This document shows positions 33,447 through 40,937 of a stretch of 64,000 bases of DNA, piece after piece. The notes below the pieces were generated by a model, which saw only the letters and a list, made by a program, of their open reading frames with translations, was not told the DNA's origin and did not search any database. A program made the position numbers and the translations under genes. The stretch is from Cohnella baijiui (GTDB lineage Bacteria; Bacillota; Bacilli; Paenibacillales; Paenibacillaceae). How positions within the stretch are numbered: position 1 is the stretch's first letter; each line of letters starts with the position of its first letter. The stretch is from the NCBI RefSeq assembly GCF_020731285.1, contig NZ_JAJFOW010000002.1, positions 248,001 through 312,000 of the forward strand, read 5' to 3'.

Positions 33447-34313
33447 CTACTCCTTCATCCCGGAACTGGTCATCGTCTGGATGATGCTGCTCTGGGAAAC
33501 GATGAAGATGGCGACGGGAACGATCATCATGAACAACGCGACCGCCGCTCCGGGGCCCGCCCGGACGATTCCGCCCTGTATGATCTGTCCAAGCGCATAG
33601 GGCAACGGCTTCAACTGCTCGCTATAGATGAAGCTGCCGCCCGACGTTCCCCATAGCGCTTGGAAGGACAAGATGATCAGCGTCAACCAGGCCGGCTTGA
33701 CCAGCGGCATGACGATCCGGAAGAAGATCCGGTATTCGCTCGCGCCGTCGATCTTGGCGGCTTCTAACAAGGCATCGGGAATTTGCTCCATGAATTGCTT
33801 CATTAAATAGAGGCCGAGCGAAGCGGCGAATGCCGGCACGATAATCGCCGCGTAGCTGTTGATCCAGCCAAGCCGGGACATGATGACGTAGTTCGGGATG
33901 TTCGTTACCTTCGGCGAGAACATCAGCGACAGGACGACGATCGAGAACAGCAGCCTGCCGCCGGGAAAACGGTGCTTGGCCAGCGGATAAGCGGCGGCGG
34001 AAGCGAACAGCACATGGCCGGCCGTTCCCGCGAGCGTGATGAAGATCGTATTGAAGACATAGCGGCTGAACGGCACCCACGAATTGGACATCAAATGAAA
34101 CAGATCGGCGAAATTGGTAAGCGTCGGGTGCCGTACCAGCAACGTCGGCGGGAACAAGAACAGCTCGTTCAATGGCTTCAGGGCGTTGCTCACCGTGAAG
34201 ACGAGCGGAATGACCATGAAGGCGGCGAACACGGCCAGGAACAGAGTCAGGAACAGATCCCCCGTGAACGAACGGTTCAATCGTTTTTGGTTGCCGGTGG
34301 ATATTGTGCTCAT
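33447..34313 (-). CDS. Carbohydrate ABC permease, MalG type
   Basis: 288-residue membrane subunit with six helices and EAA loop LLEAAKIDGASEYRIFFRIVMP. It starts 6 bp after the stop of the partner permease and ends 4 bp before the NHL gene. Part of the first importer of this operon, together with the CBM-fused binding protein. Confidence 0.93.
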   Translation of the reverse strand: MSTISTGNQKRLNRSFTGDLFLTLFLAVFAAFMVIPLVFTVSNALKPLNELFLFPPTLLVRHPTLTNFADLFHLMSNSWVPFSRYVFNTIFITLAGTAGHVLFASAAAYPLAKHRFPGGRLLFSIVVLSLMFSPKVTNIPNYVIMSRLGWINSYAAIIVPAFAASLGLYLMKQFMEQIPDALLEAAKIDGASEYRIFFRIVMPLVKPAWLTLIILSFQALWGTSGGSFIYSEQLKPLPYALGQIIQGGIVRAGPGAAVALFMMIVPVAIFIVSQSSIIQTMTSSGMKE

Positions 34314-34319
34314 CGGGAA

Positions 34320-35282
34320 TCAATCGCCTACTTTCCTCAGCAGTTTTTGCACGACGATGTTCGACCCGACCATCACGATGAACAGCATGGTAGCGATTGC
34401 CGAAGCATACCCCATTTCGAAGCGAATCGAGCCGTAATCTTCCAGATGCGTGACGATCGTATGGGCCGCGTAGTTGACGCTTGGGAAGCCCGCTAACTGC
34501 GTCGAGACATCGGCGACCGCGAACGACGCGGTGATTTGCATGACCGCGCCGAACATGAGCTGCGGGCGCATGGACGGGAGCGTGATGAACCACAACTCTT
34601 GCCAGCGGTTGCGAATGCCGTCTACGGCGCCGGCTTCGAACAACGTGCGGTCCACCGTCTGCAAGCCTGCGATGAATGCGAGGAAGCCGACTCCCAAGCT
34701 CAGCCACAGCTGAACGAGCAGCACGATCCAGAGCACGTATTGTTCGTTCTTCAAGAAGATGATGGGTTGTTGTATGATGCCAAGATCGAGCAGGAAGCCG
34801 TTGACGTACCCGTAACGGTCGCCGGAGAAGATGATTTGCCAGATGAAGAAAACATTCCCCGAGATGGACGGCGCGTAGAAGAACAGGGTCATCAGCGCTC
34901 TCGTCCTCGGCTTCAGCTCGTTGACCAGCCAGGCAAACACGAAGCACATCAGATAGCTTAGCGGCCCGACGATGCCTGCGAACAGGAATGTGTTCTTCAC
35001 GGCGATGAGGAAGACCTCGTCTTCCAAGAACATGCGGGTATAATTGTGCCAACCCACCCACTTCGGGAACTCGAGCAAGTTAAAGCTAGTGAAGCTGATC
35101 ACGATCGCTATCAATACCGGCAGCACCGTAAAAAGCAGGAACAAGATCGTGTACGGCGCCAACAGCACATAGGAATGCCTGTGCTTTTTCGCTTCCAGCA
35201 ACCGCCATCTCAGCGCGGAAGGCAACATCGAACGCGCCGCCTGCTCCTGCCGGGAAGGCCCTTCAATTTCCGCCCTGTCCAT
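34320..35282 (-). CDS. Carbohydrate ABC permease, MalF type
   Basis: 320-residue membrane subunit. The ATG at 35282 is chosen because GGAGGG lies 8 bp upstream; a slightly longer frame starts at 35309. The hydrophilic N-terminal 35 residues are followed by HSYVLLAPYTILFLLFTVLP and five more helices. The EAA loop is LFEAGAVDGIRNRWQELWFITLPS. It overlaps the end of the binding-protein gene by 20 bp. Confidence 0.93.
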   Translation of the reverse strand: MDRAEIEGPSRQEQAARSMLPSALRWRLLEAKKHRHSYVLLAPYTILFLLFTVLPVLIAIVISFTSFNLLEFPKWVGWHNYTRMFLEDEVFLIAVKNTFLFAGIVGPLSYLMCFVFAWLVNELKPRTRALMTLFFYAPSISGNVFFIWQIIFSGDRYGYVNGFLLDLGIIQQPIIFLKNEQYVLWIVLLVQLWLSLGVGFLAFIAGLQTVDRTLFEAGAVDGIRNRWQELWFITLPSMRPQLMFGAVMQITASFAVADVSTQLAGFPSVNYAAHTIVTHLEDYGSIRFEMGYASAIATMLFIVMVGSNIVVQKLLRKVGD

Positions 35283-38229
35283 CGACTGCTCCCTCCGATC
35301 CGCTTCCATTCAATCCGAATTCCTTCCGCTTGCTCGCGATCTCGTTGTTCATGAAGATGACTTGATCGTAGAGGGCATCCCGCGGGTTTAGGCCCGCGTT
35401 GACGGCCCTTCGGAAGGCGTTGTCGAGAATCCGTCCCGTGAAGTAGCCGCCGGGCACTTCGGGAATCCCCTTCACCCATTTCTGCTGCTCGGCCAACGTC
35501 TTGTAATCCTCGACCGGCCACGGCAGGTCGGACAACGCTTGCAGATTCGCCGTCGGATAGCGGGCGGATTCGCCCATCAAGCTTTCCATTTCGCGGCCGT
35601 ACTGCACCTGCGTCTTCTCGTCGGTCCACCATTTCATGAATTCCCAGGCCGCCTGCTTCTCCTTGGCCGCCTTCAGCATCATGACTGCCGAGCCGTAGCT
35701 GGCCACCGAATGGTCCACGGAGCCGTCGTCCTTCTTCGTGCCCGGAACGAGCGTGAAGCCCCACTGGCCGCGAATTTCCGGCGCGAACACCGACAGCGTG
35801 TTGTAGGTCGTATAGGCGGCGAAGCCTAGCGGCACTTCGCCGAGCCGGAACCGGTTCACGAAGTCGTAGTCGATCGGGAACTTATAGTCGGTATACAGGT
35901 CCGTCAATTGCTTGAACGCGGACATGCCGATTTCGCTGTCGAGGTCGCTAGCCGAGCCGTCCGGTTTGTAGAAGCTGCCTCCGTGCTGGTAGAGGAATGT
36001 AGCGAAGGCGTCGTTGATCGGCAAAGCGCCTGCCTGTTGCGCCGTCGAGCTGACGATCGGCAGGCCGAAGTCCATGTTGTTCTTCTTGAGGAACGGAATG
36101 AGCTTATAGACGTCGTCCCAAGTCTTGGGCACCTTGAGGCCTAGCTCCTCCAGAATGTCCTTCCTGTAGAAGAGGACGTCGAAGACCTGCTGCTCCGGCA
36201 AGGCGTAGACGCCTCCGTTGTAGCGGTACGGGACCGAGGCGCTGTCGGCGAACCGCTTCGCGACGTCCGCGTAATCCGGGAATCGGCTGATGTCGTATAC
36301 GGCACCGCGCATGGCGTAATTGATCGGATCGCCGTTGCCGACCATCATGGCGACGTCGGGCCCTTGCCCGGCCAGCGTCGCGGACAGCAGTACGCTCATG
36401 TCGACGAGTTTCAGATCGACGCCGATGTTCTTGTCCGGCGTGAACGAATCGTCGACCATCATCTTGATGACCTGGGCCTGATCGCGCCCGGCTCCGATCC
36501 AGACGGTGATCTTCTTGCCGTCCTTGGCCGTACTGCCGATCGAGTTGTAATCCTCGATGAACGAATATCCGAAGGAAGCCAGGTTATGCTCGACGGATGC
36601 CCAGAGCCCCTTGGTCGGGCTCGGCATCTTCCGGTCCGGACTGGATACGACCAAGTAGTCGACTTGCAGCGGCATTTCCCGAACCGTCAGCAGCCAACTG
36701 CCGAGCGAGCCGAGATCGAGCTTGAACTGCTTCAGGTTTTTCGGGATCGTCTCCGGATCGTCCGCGAACCTGCGAAGCTCATCCGCCATCAGGTAGAGAA
36801 TCGACGTCTTGTCGCTCTTCTCTCCCGTGAGCCCCTTCAGCTTCTCGGCCACCGTATAGACGATATCGCTCTGCTTCCGGAAGATCTCGGGGATCTCCGG
36901 CAGCCGCTTGCCCAGCTGATAATCCCGAATCGGGTCGGGATCGGCGGACGTGATGACGATGATTTTCCGGTACATCCGGTTCAATTCCATCATGCTGGAT
37001 TGAACGCTGCGAACGAGCGCGGACACTTCGCCAAGATCGGCCTCGAGCCTGATGGAATGCTTGCCTTTCGTCAAGTAGAACAGGTAGGGCTCCTTCTCTT
37101 TCCCCTCCCCCTTCTCCTGTCCCGGAACGAACATCTGCCAATCGGAATTATAATAAAAGGGCAGCGATTCCACTTCTTTAAAAGGCACGGCCCCATCGAC
37201 ATAGAGCTTCCGGTTGGAATAAATGCCTCTCAATTGATCCTGGCGAACCTTCAGTCCCAACTCGTAAAGGCCGTCCTCCGGTACTTCGACCTCCCACTCG
37301 ATCCATTGGCCCGGCAGCTTCCAGTTCGTTCCGCCGATCGTATTGAGGCGGATCTTGGACGCGCTGTAAGGCTCGGTCGCCGGACTGGAGTGGTCCGCCA
37401 CCGGGAAGAGCGTCGGCGAGGACTTGTATGCGGCATGCTCGGCCTGAACCTTGACGGCGACGCCTTGCGCCTTCGCATACCCCTTGGCTTCGTATTGCCT
37501 CTGAATCTCGGCGTAGGACGTCAATTCCGGTTCTTGATAGAGCTCGATATAATCGATGACCATCGGCTCCCGGAGACCCGTTAAAGTCAACGTATGATCG
37601 CCTTTGGCGAAGAAAAAGCGGAAAGGCTCGGCGTAGAGCCCCTGCGGATCCTTAAAGGGCTCTTCCAGCCATGCCGGTATCTCCTCCTGGCTGGGCCGGA
37701 TCTCATTGCCGCGGTTATCCTTCTTGAACGCCTCCGTCGCGTTGCGCCACACTCGGTCGAACGTAAGGGAAGACGCTTCATCGAACGGGACCTTGCCGTC
37801 GATGGAGAGCTTGCGCTCGATCGCCGCGCTCTTGCCCGGGGCCGTGTAGTAACGCAGCTTCAGCTGATACAGCCCCTCCGACGGAACGTTAAAGCGCCAC
37901 GTCACCGATCCGGAATCGCCGGTACGCAAAACGTTGCCTTCCGCGCCCTCGTAATCCTGCAAGATTTGACAATCGCACCCGTCTGCCGTGGAGTAGGACT
38001 CGCCCTTGATCCGGACCGGCTCCAACGGCCTGGCCGCTTCTGTGATGGGGTTGAGGTAGTTCTGGTAGCTTCCTTGCGAGTAAGCCTGCAGCTTATCCAA
38101 TTCCGGAACGAGATTCGCGTGTATGGATCCGGCGGACGAGCCCGACATATACCAGGTCAACAGGCCGGCGACAACGAGGGTCCAACACGCGGGCTTAAAG
38201 TACCGATGACGCAGAAGACGCTTCAACAC
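35263..38229 (-). CDS. Giant solute-binding protein fused to two carbohydrate-binding-like domains
   Basis: About 988 residues, twice the size of a normal binding protein. An N-terminal helix (ACWTLVVAGLLTWYMSG) without lipobox anchors it. Two jelly-roll modules resembling CBM35/CBM6 follow, each with the W-x-V/E...DGLYxLxLRY and TLTLTGLREP or SIRLEADLGE strands (about residues 70-250 and 260-410). A helical linker follows, and the C-terminal 430 residues form a type I sugar-binding fold (ITVWIGAGRDQAQVIKMMVD, LGFAAYTTYNTLSV, AWEFMKWWTDEKTQVQYGRE). The start is uncertain: GTG at 38229 is preferred since it precedes the membrane helix; the frame is open to 38316. First gene of the nine-gene operon. 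Confidence 0.9.
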   Translation of the reverse strand: MLKRLLRHRYFKPACWTLVVAGLLTWYMSGSSAGSIHANLVPELDKLQAYSQGSYQNYLNPITEAARPLEPVRIKGESYSTADGCDCQILQDYEGAEGNVLRTGDSGSVTWRFNVPSEGLYQLKLRYYTAPGKSAAIERKLSIDGKVPFDEASSLTFDRVWRNATEAFKKDNRGNEIRPSQEEIPAWLEEPFKDPQGLYAEPFRFFFAKGDHTLTLTGLREPMVIDYIELYQEPELTSYAEIQRQYEAKGYAKAQGVAVKVQAEHAAYKSSPTLFPVADHSSPATEPYSASKIRLNTIGGTNWKLPGQWIEWEVEVPEDGLYELGLKVRQDQLRGIYSNRKLYVDGAVPFKEVESLPFYYNSDWQMFVPGQEKGEGKEKEPYLFYLTKGKHSIRLEADLGEVSALVRSVQSSMMELNRMYRKIIVITSADPDPIRDYQLGKRLPEIPEIFRKQSDIVYTVAEKLKGLTGEKSDKTSILYLMADELRRFADDPETIPKNLKQFKLDLGSLGSWLLTVREMPLQVDYLVVSSPDRKMPSPTKGLWASVEHNLASFGYSFIEDYNSIGSTAKDGKKITVWIGAGRDQAQVIKMMVDDSFTPDKNIGVDLKLVDMSVLLSATLAGQGPDVAMMVGNGDPINYAMRGAVYDISRFPDYADVAKRFADSASVPYRYNGGVYALPEQQVFDVLFYRKDILEELGLKVPKTWDDVYKLIPFLKKNNMDFGLPIVSSTAQQAGALPINDAFATFLYQHGGSFYKPDGSASDLDSEIGMSAFKQLTDLYTDYKFPIDYDFVNRFRLGEVPLGFAAYTTYNTLSVFAPEIRGQWGFTLVPGTKKDDGSVDHSVASYGSAVMMLKAAKEKQAAWEFMKWWTDEKTQVQYGREMESLMGESARYPTANLQALSDLPWPVEDYKTLAEQQKWVKGIPEVPGGYFTGRILDNAFRRAVNAGLNPRDALYDQVIFMNNEIASKRKEFGLNGSGSEGAVDGQGGN

Positions 38230-38386
38230 AATAGGTATCACTCTCTTTCGTCTACGATATCCGAATGGCACAAACCGTCGTGCCTCGATTGTAAAACCGG
38301 ACACCGCTTCCAACAATCCGCGAGATTATACCCGATAACCCTAGCAACGATATCTCTTAGCGGAAGGATACCAAGTAAAAACGGCA

Positions 38387-38416
38387 CCGCCGTCTTCCTG
38401 GACGGCGGCAGGGTTT
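38387..38416. terminator. Terminator-like hairpin, copy A
   Basis: CCGCCGTC (38387-38394), 6-nt loop, GACGGCGG (38401-38408), then T-runs on both strands (GGGTTTT on plus; GTTTTTAC on minus). It shares flanks AAGTAAAA and TTTTATCG with copy B at 39155. Confidence 0.6.
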
Positions 38417-38518
38417 TATCGGAGACCCTTTTAAAGATCTCAAATGCAAGTCTGTTCACGCGACAGACAGCTCTCCAGACAGCTCTCCTTAATCCCAAAA
38501 CGTCGAAAACAAGAAAGG

Positions 38519-38551
38519 GCGGTGTTTGGGGAGATGATCCCTGCACCGCCA
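38519..38551 (-). terminator. Terminator-like two-tier hairpin
   Basis: Outer stem GGCGGTG / CACCGCC with an inner GGGA / TCCC stem, followed on the minus strand by CTTTCTTGTTTT. No gene is seen that it would terminate, which suggests gene loss from this region. Confidence 0.45.
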
Positions 38552-38697
38552 TTTCTCGCTTTCGATTCACTGCTTCCTTCTTCAACAAAAGATGGGCAAG
38601 CAAAAGCCATCCGACCTCCAAGCTTACCTTCGGCAAGACGCAAAGCAGAAAACGCCGGAATCCGCTTTCCGTGTTGCCTACCCCGCATCCGGCGATT

Positions 38698-38879
38698 TAG
38701 ATGCAAATGTACATCTAGTTTTGCTATATTCCTGCTTAACGGTCATTTAGTTGCAATTGTACAACTAATTAATCCATTTTCTGCTAATAGGACGGATTTC
38801 CGCTAAATTAGATGTACTTTTACAAGTAAATCGCTCCACCCTCCCGAAATGGCCCCAAATAGATGTACGAATGCAACTA
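38698..38879. repeat. Array of four 20-bp imperfect palindromes
   Basis: Units at 38698-38717, 38748-38767, 38809-38828 and 38860-38879 fit TAGWTGYA-N4-TRCAWSTA; the first is TAGATGCAAATGTACATCTA, the second TAGTTGCAATTGTACAACTA. Start-to-start distances are 50, 61 and 51 bp, so units lie about five to six helical turns apart. Flanks are AT-richer than the surroundings. Compensating changes in both arms keep pairing (ATG/CAT versus TTG/CAA). No CRISPR-like identical repeats. Confidence 0.8.
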
Positions 38880-39154
38880 ATATACTGAGCGACCCCGAAC
38901 CGAGCGCAAACAAGGAACCGATTGGCTTACACTAGTGGCGAACCATCGGCCGGAATCGGACGAATTTGCACCAAGACCCAACTGAGTCATTCGAAACCAG
39001 CTTCGCAAATAGCCATGCGTCCGAGGCGGCCGTCATGAGTGGAAAGATCGTCAATTGATGTCAATGAAGCCGCATTTAAAACCGCGCTGCCGACTCTCGG
39101 GTCCCCATACAACCTTATGAGATAGCCTCTTCTAAACGGCAAGTAAAACCAGCT

Positions 39155-39186
39155 CCGCCGTCCTCAGATGATGGCGGCACGTTTTT
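39155..39186. terminator. Terminator-like hairpin, copy B
   Basis: CCGCCGTC (39155-39162), 7-nt loop, GATGGCGG (39170-39177, one G-T pair), then GTTTTTA on plus. Related to copy A, 770 bp away, in stem and flanking bases. Confidence 0.6.
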
Positions 39187-39193
39187 ATCGAAG

Positions 39194-39239
39194 GTCATAC
39201 AGAAATGGATAGGGCTAAAACTTATACATTCTGTATGAC
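39194..39239. repeat. 11-bp inverted repeat downstream of the GH43 terminator
   Basis: GTCATACAGAA (39194-39204) and TTCTGTATGAC (39229-39239) are perfect inverted arms separated by 24 bp. The right arm and its flank (AAAACTTATACATTCTGTATG) resemble a stretch at 25200-25220 that follows another operon terminator. Confidence 0.6.
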
Positions 39240-39250
39240 GGACAAGAAAA

Positions 39251-39286
39251 GCGGCCGTTCGGGAATCTGAACTCCCGAACGGCCGC
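39251..39286 (-). terminator. Strong terminator of the GH43 / yesMN operon
   Basis: A perfect 14-bp stem (39251-39264 with 39273-39286; GCGGCCGTTCGGGA) and 8-nt loop are followed on the minus strand by TTTTCTTG. It lies 20 bp after the GH43 stop. Confidence 0.93.
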
Positions 39287-39305
39287 TCTATACGCTGGAA
39301 TTGTC

Positions 39306-40922
39306 TTACTCGCCGAACCGCCAATCGCCAAGCTTGAACAATCGGCTTCCGGGCTTGCCTCGGAAGACGAAGTAGATGTCGCGCACGCCTTCGGCGCCCG
39401 CGATTTCCGCCTTCGCTTCGATCCAATCCGAAGCCGGCGCTTGCGGAACGGAGAGCGTTCCGACGAGCTTGCCGTCCGGCTGGTCGAGGCGAAGCTCGAT
39501 GGCGGCCGGTTCGCTTGCCGAGGATACGTCCGCATGGAAGGCGGAAGCCCCCTTCGAGCCGAAGTCGACCTTCGACAGGGCCATCCAGTCTCCGTCGTCG
39601 ATGGCCGTAACCGCCAATCGATCGTTGCCGTCGGATCCGGCGCCGGACGCGGTGCCCGTCTCGACGCCCGCGCTCCATGCCATCGTGCCGCCGGCATGGC
39701 GGGTATAGGGATCGAGCGGCTTCAGCTGCGGAACGCCCCCGTAATCCGCCAGCACTTCTTGGATCGTACCGTCCGCGTTAAAATCGATCTTGTTCAAATG
39801 GGTCGACCGGTATCCTTGCGGAACGCCTATGGCATTGGATAGCGTCTGCGCGTGATAGGCGATGTACCAGTCCTTGCCGAATTGGAAAATGGCGTGATGG
39901 TTGTTCCCGCCTACGCCGAAGAAGAAGCCCGGATTCTTCAGAATCGTGCCGCGGTACGTCCACGGCCCCGTCGGATGACTGCTCGTCATGTAGGCGATCT
40001 CTCCTCCGGACGGACTCCCTTCCGGCCGAGCTCCGCCGTAGAAGTTCGAGCAGTACGTGTAGTAATAGATTCCGTTGCGCTTGTTGATGCCGGAGTCCTC
40101 GAACATGAACGGCGCGGGAATGACGGCGGCTTCGCCCGCGACGCTCGTCATGTCGGCCCCGAGCTGCATGACGCGCGCGGTGTTCGGCATCTCGTCCTTG
40201 CCTTCGGGGACGCCACCGCCGAAATAGAGATAAGCCTTGCCGTCGTCGTCGATGAAGACGGCCGGATCGAACAACCAGGTCACGTCCTCGACGCCGGGCG
40301 TCGATCGGGAGACGAGCGCTTGGCCGATTGGATCCGTCCATGGCCCCGTCGGGCTGTCGCTCGTCAGCACGCCGATTCCGCTTGCATTGTTGGCGAAGTA
40401 GAGGAAAAACTTGTCTTTGCCGCCGATGACCTTGTGAGCTGCGGCGGGCGCCCACGATTGCGTGGCCCACCTTGCCGCGCCCTCTCTTCCCGCTGCCGGA
40501 ATTTCGCCATGATCCGTCCAGTTGACGAGATCGTCGGATGAGAAAACCGTGATTTTGTCGATATTGGCGAAGGTGTTGTCCTTCACCTTGCCGGCGTCGT
40601 CGTATTCCAGCACGTCGTTCGTCATGTACAAATAGACCCGATCCTTGAATACCAGCGCATACGGATCGGCTCCGAACTTATGGGAGACGAGCGGATTTCC
40701 GTTCGGCGGCACCTTGCCGACCGCCGCGGCGATCGGCGTCGATCCAACCGGAGAAGCGGACGGGCTTGGATCTGCGGCGATTTCTTGCGCAGAGCTAGCG
40801 GGGCGATTATCGTTCTGGGTCACGGAATGATCCTCCTTGTTTGATTTACAGGTATAGGAATAGACGGCGGCCCCAACGACGAGTATCGCGAAGACGACGT
40901 AGGACAGCTTGAATCTAAACAT
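39306..40922 (-). CDS. Surface-anchored GH43 with C-terminal CBM6-like domain
   Basis: 538 residues. An N-terminal hydrophobic helix (YVVFAILVVGAAVYSYTC) acts as signal anchor or lipoprotein signal, followed by a Pro/Ser linker. The GH43 propeller has Asp86 (GADPYALVF), Asp219 (FDPAVFIDDDG) and Glu275 (FEDSGINKRNG) as triad. The last about 130 residues form a CBM6-like jelly roll (GDWMALSKVDFG, ELRLDQPDGKLVGTLSVP). Layout matches arabinoxylan arabinofuranohydrolases of the XynD kind, which strip arabinose from xylan outside the cell. It is translated 15 bp after the YesN gene, so it is directly under that module. Confidence 0.92.
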   Translation of the reverse strand: MFRFKLSYVVFAILVVGAAVYSYTCKSNKEDHSVTQNDNRPASSAQEIAADPSPSASPVGSTPIAAAVGKVPPNGNPLVSHKFGADPYALVFKDRVYLYMTNDVLEYDDAGKVKDNTFANIDKITVFSSDDLVNWTDHGEIPAAGREGAARWATQSWAPAAAHKVIGGKDKFFLYFANNASGIGVLTSDSPTGPWTDPIGQALVSRSTPGVEDVTWLFDPAVFIDDDGKAYLYFGGGVPEGKDEMPNTARVMQLGADMTSVAGEAAVIPAPFMFEDSGINKRNGIYYYTYCSNFYGGARPEGSPSGGEIAYMTSSHPTGPWTYRGTILKNPGFFFGVGGNNHHAIFQFGKDWYIAYHAQTLSNAIGVPQGYRSTHLNKIDFNADGTIQEVLADYGGVPQLKPLDPYTRHAGGTMAWSAGVETGTASGAGSDGNDRLAVTAIDDGDWMALSKVDFGSKGASAFHADVSSASEPAAIELRLDQPDGKLVGTLSVPQAPASDWIEAKAEIAGAEGVRDIYFVFRGKPGSRLFKLGDWRFGE

Positions 40923-40937
40923 GAATGGACGGCCTCC

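Larger units (their letters stand above)
38230..39305. other. 1.1 kb intergenic region without a gene
   Basis: No reading frame here has a ribosome site, domain or plausible composition. The region holds the promoter area of the nine-gene operon, a short tandem repeat (GACAGCTCTCCA twice near 38465-38487), three GC-rich hairpins, an array of four palindromic units (38698-38879), an 11-bp inverted repeat (39194-39239), and the terminator of the GH43 gene. A 28-codon frame at about 39035-39120 has no recognisable product. Confidence 0.8.

Noticed and set aside
38440..38806. Two opposed short frames (88 and 120 codons) in the gene-free region
   Set aside because: They overlap each other and terminator hairpins, and show no ribosome site or recognisable motif.
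38698..38879. CRISPR array
   Set aside because: Only four units, not identical, palindromic along their full length, and no cas gene nearby.
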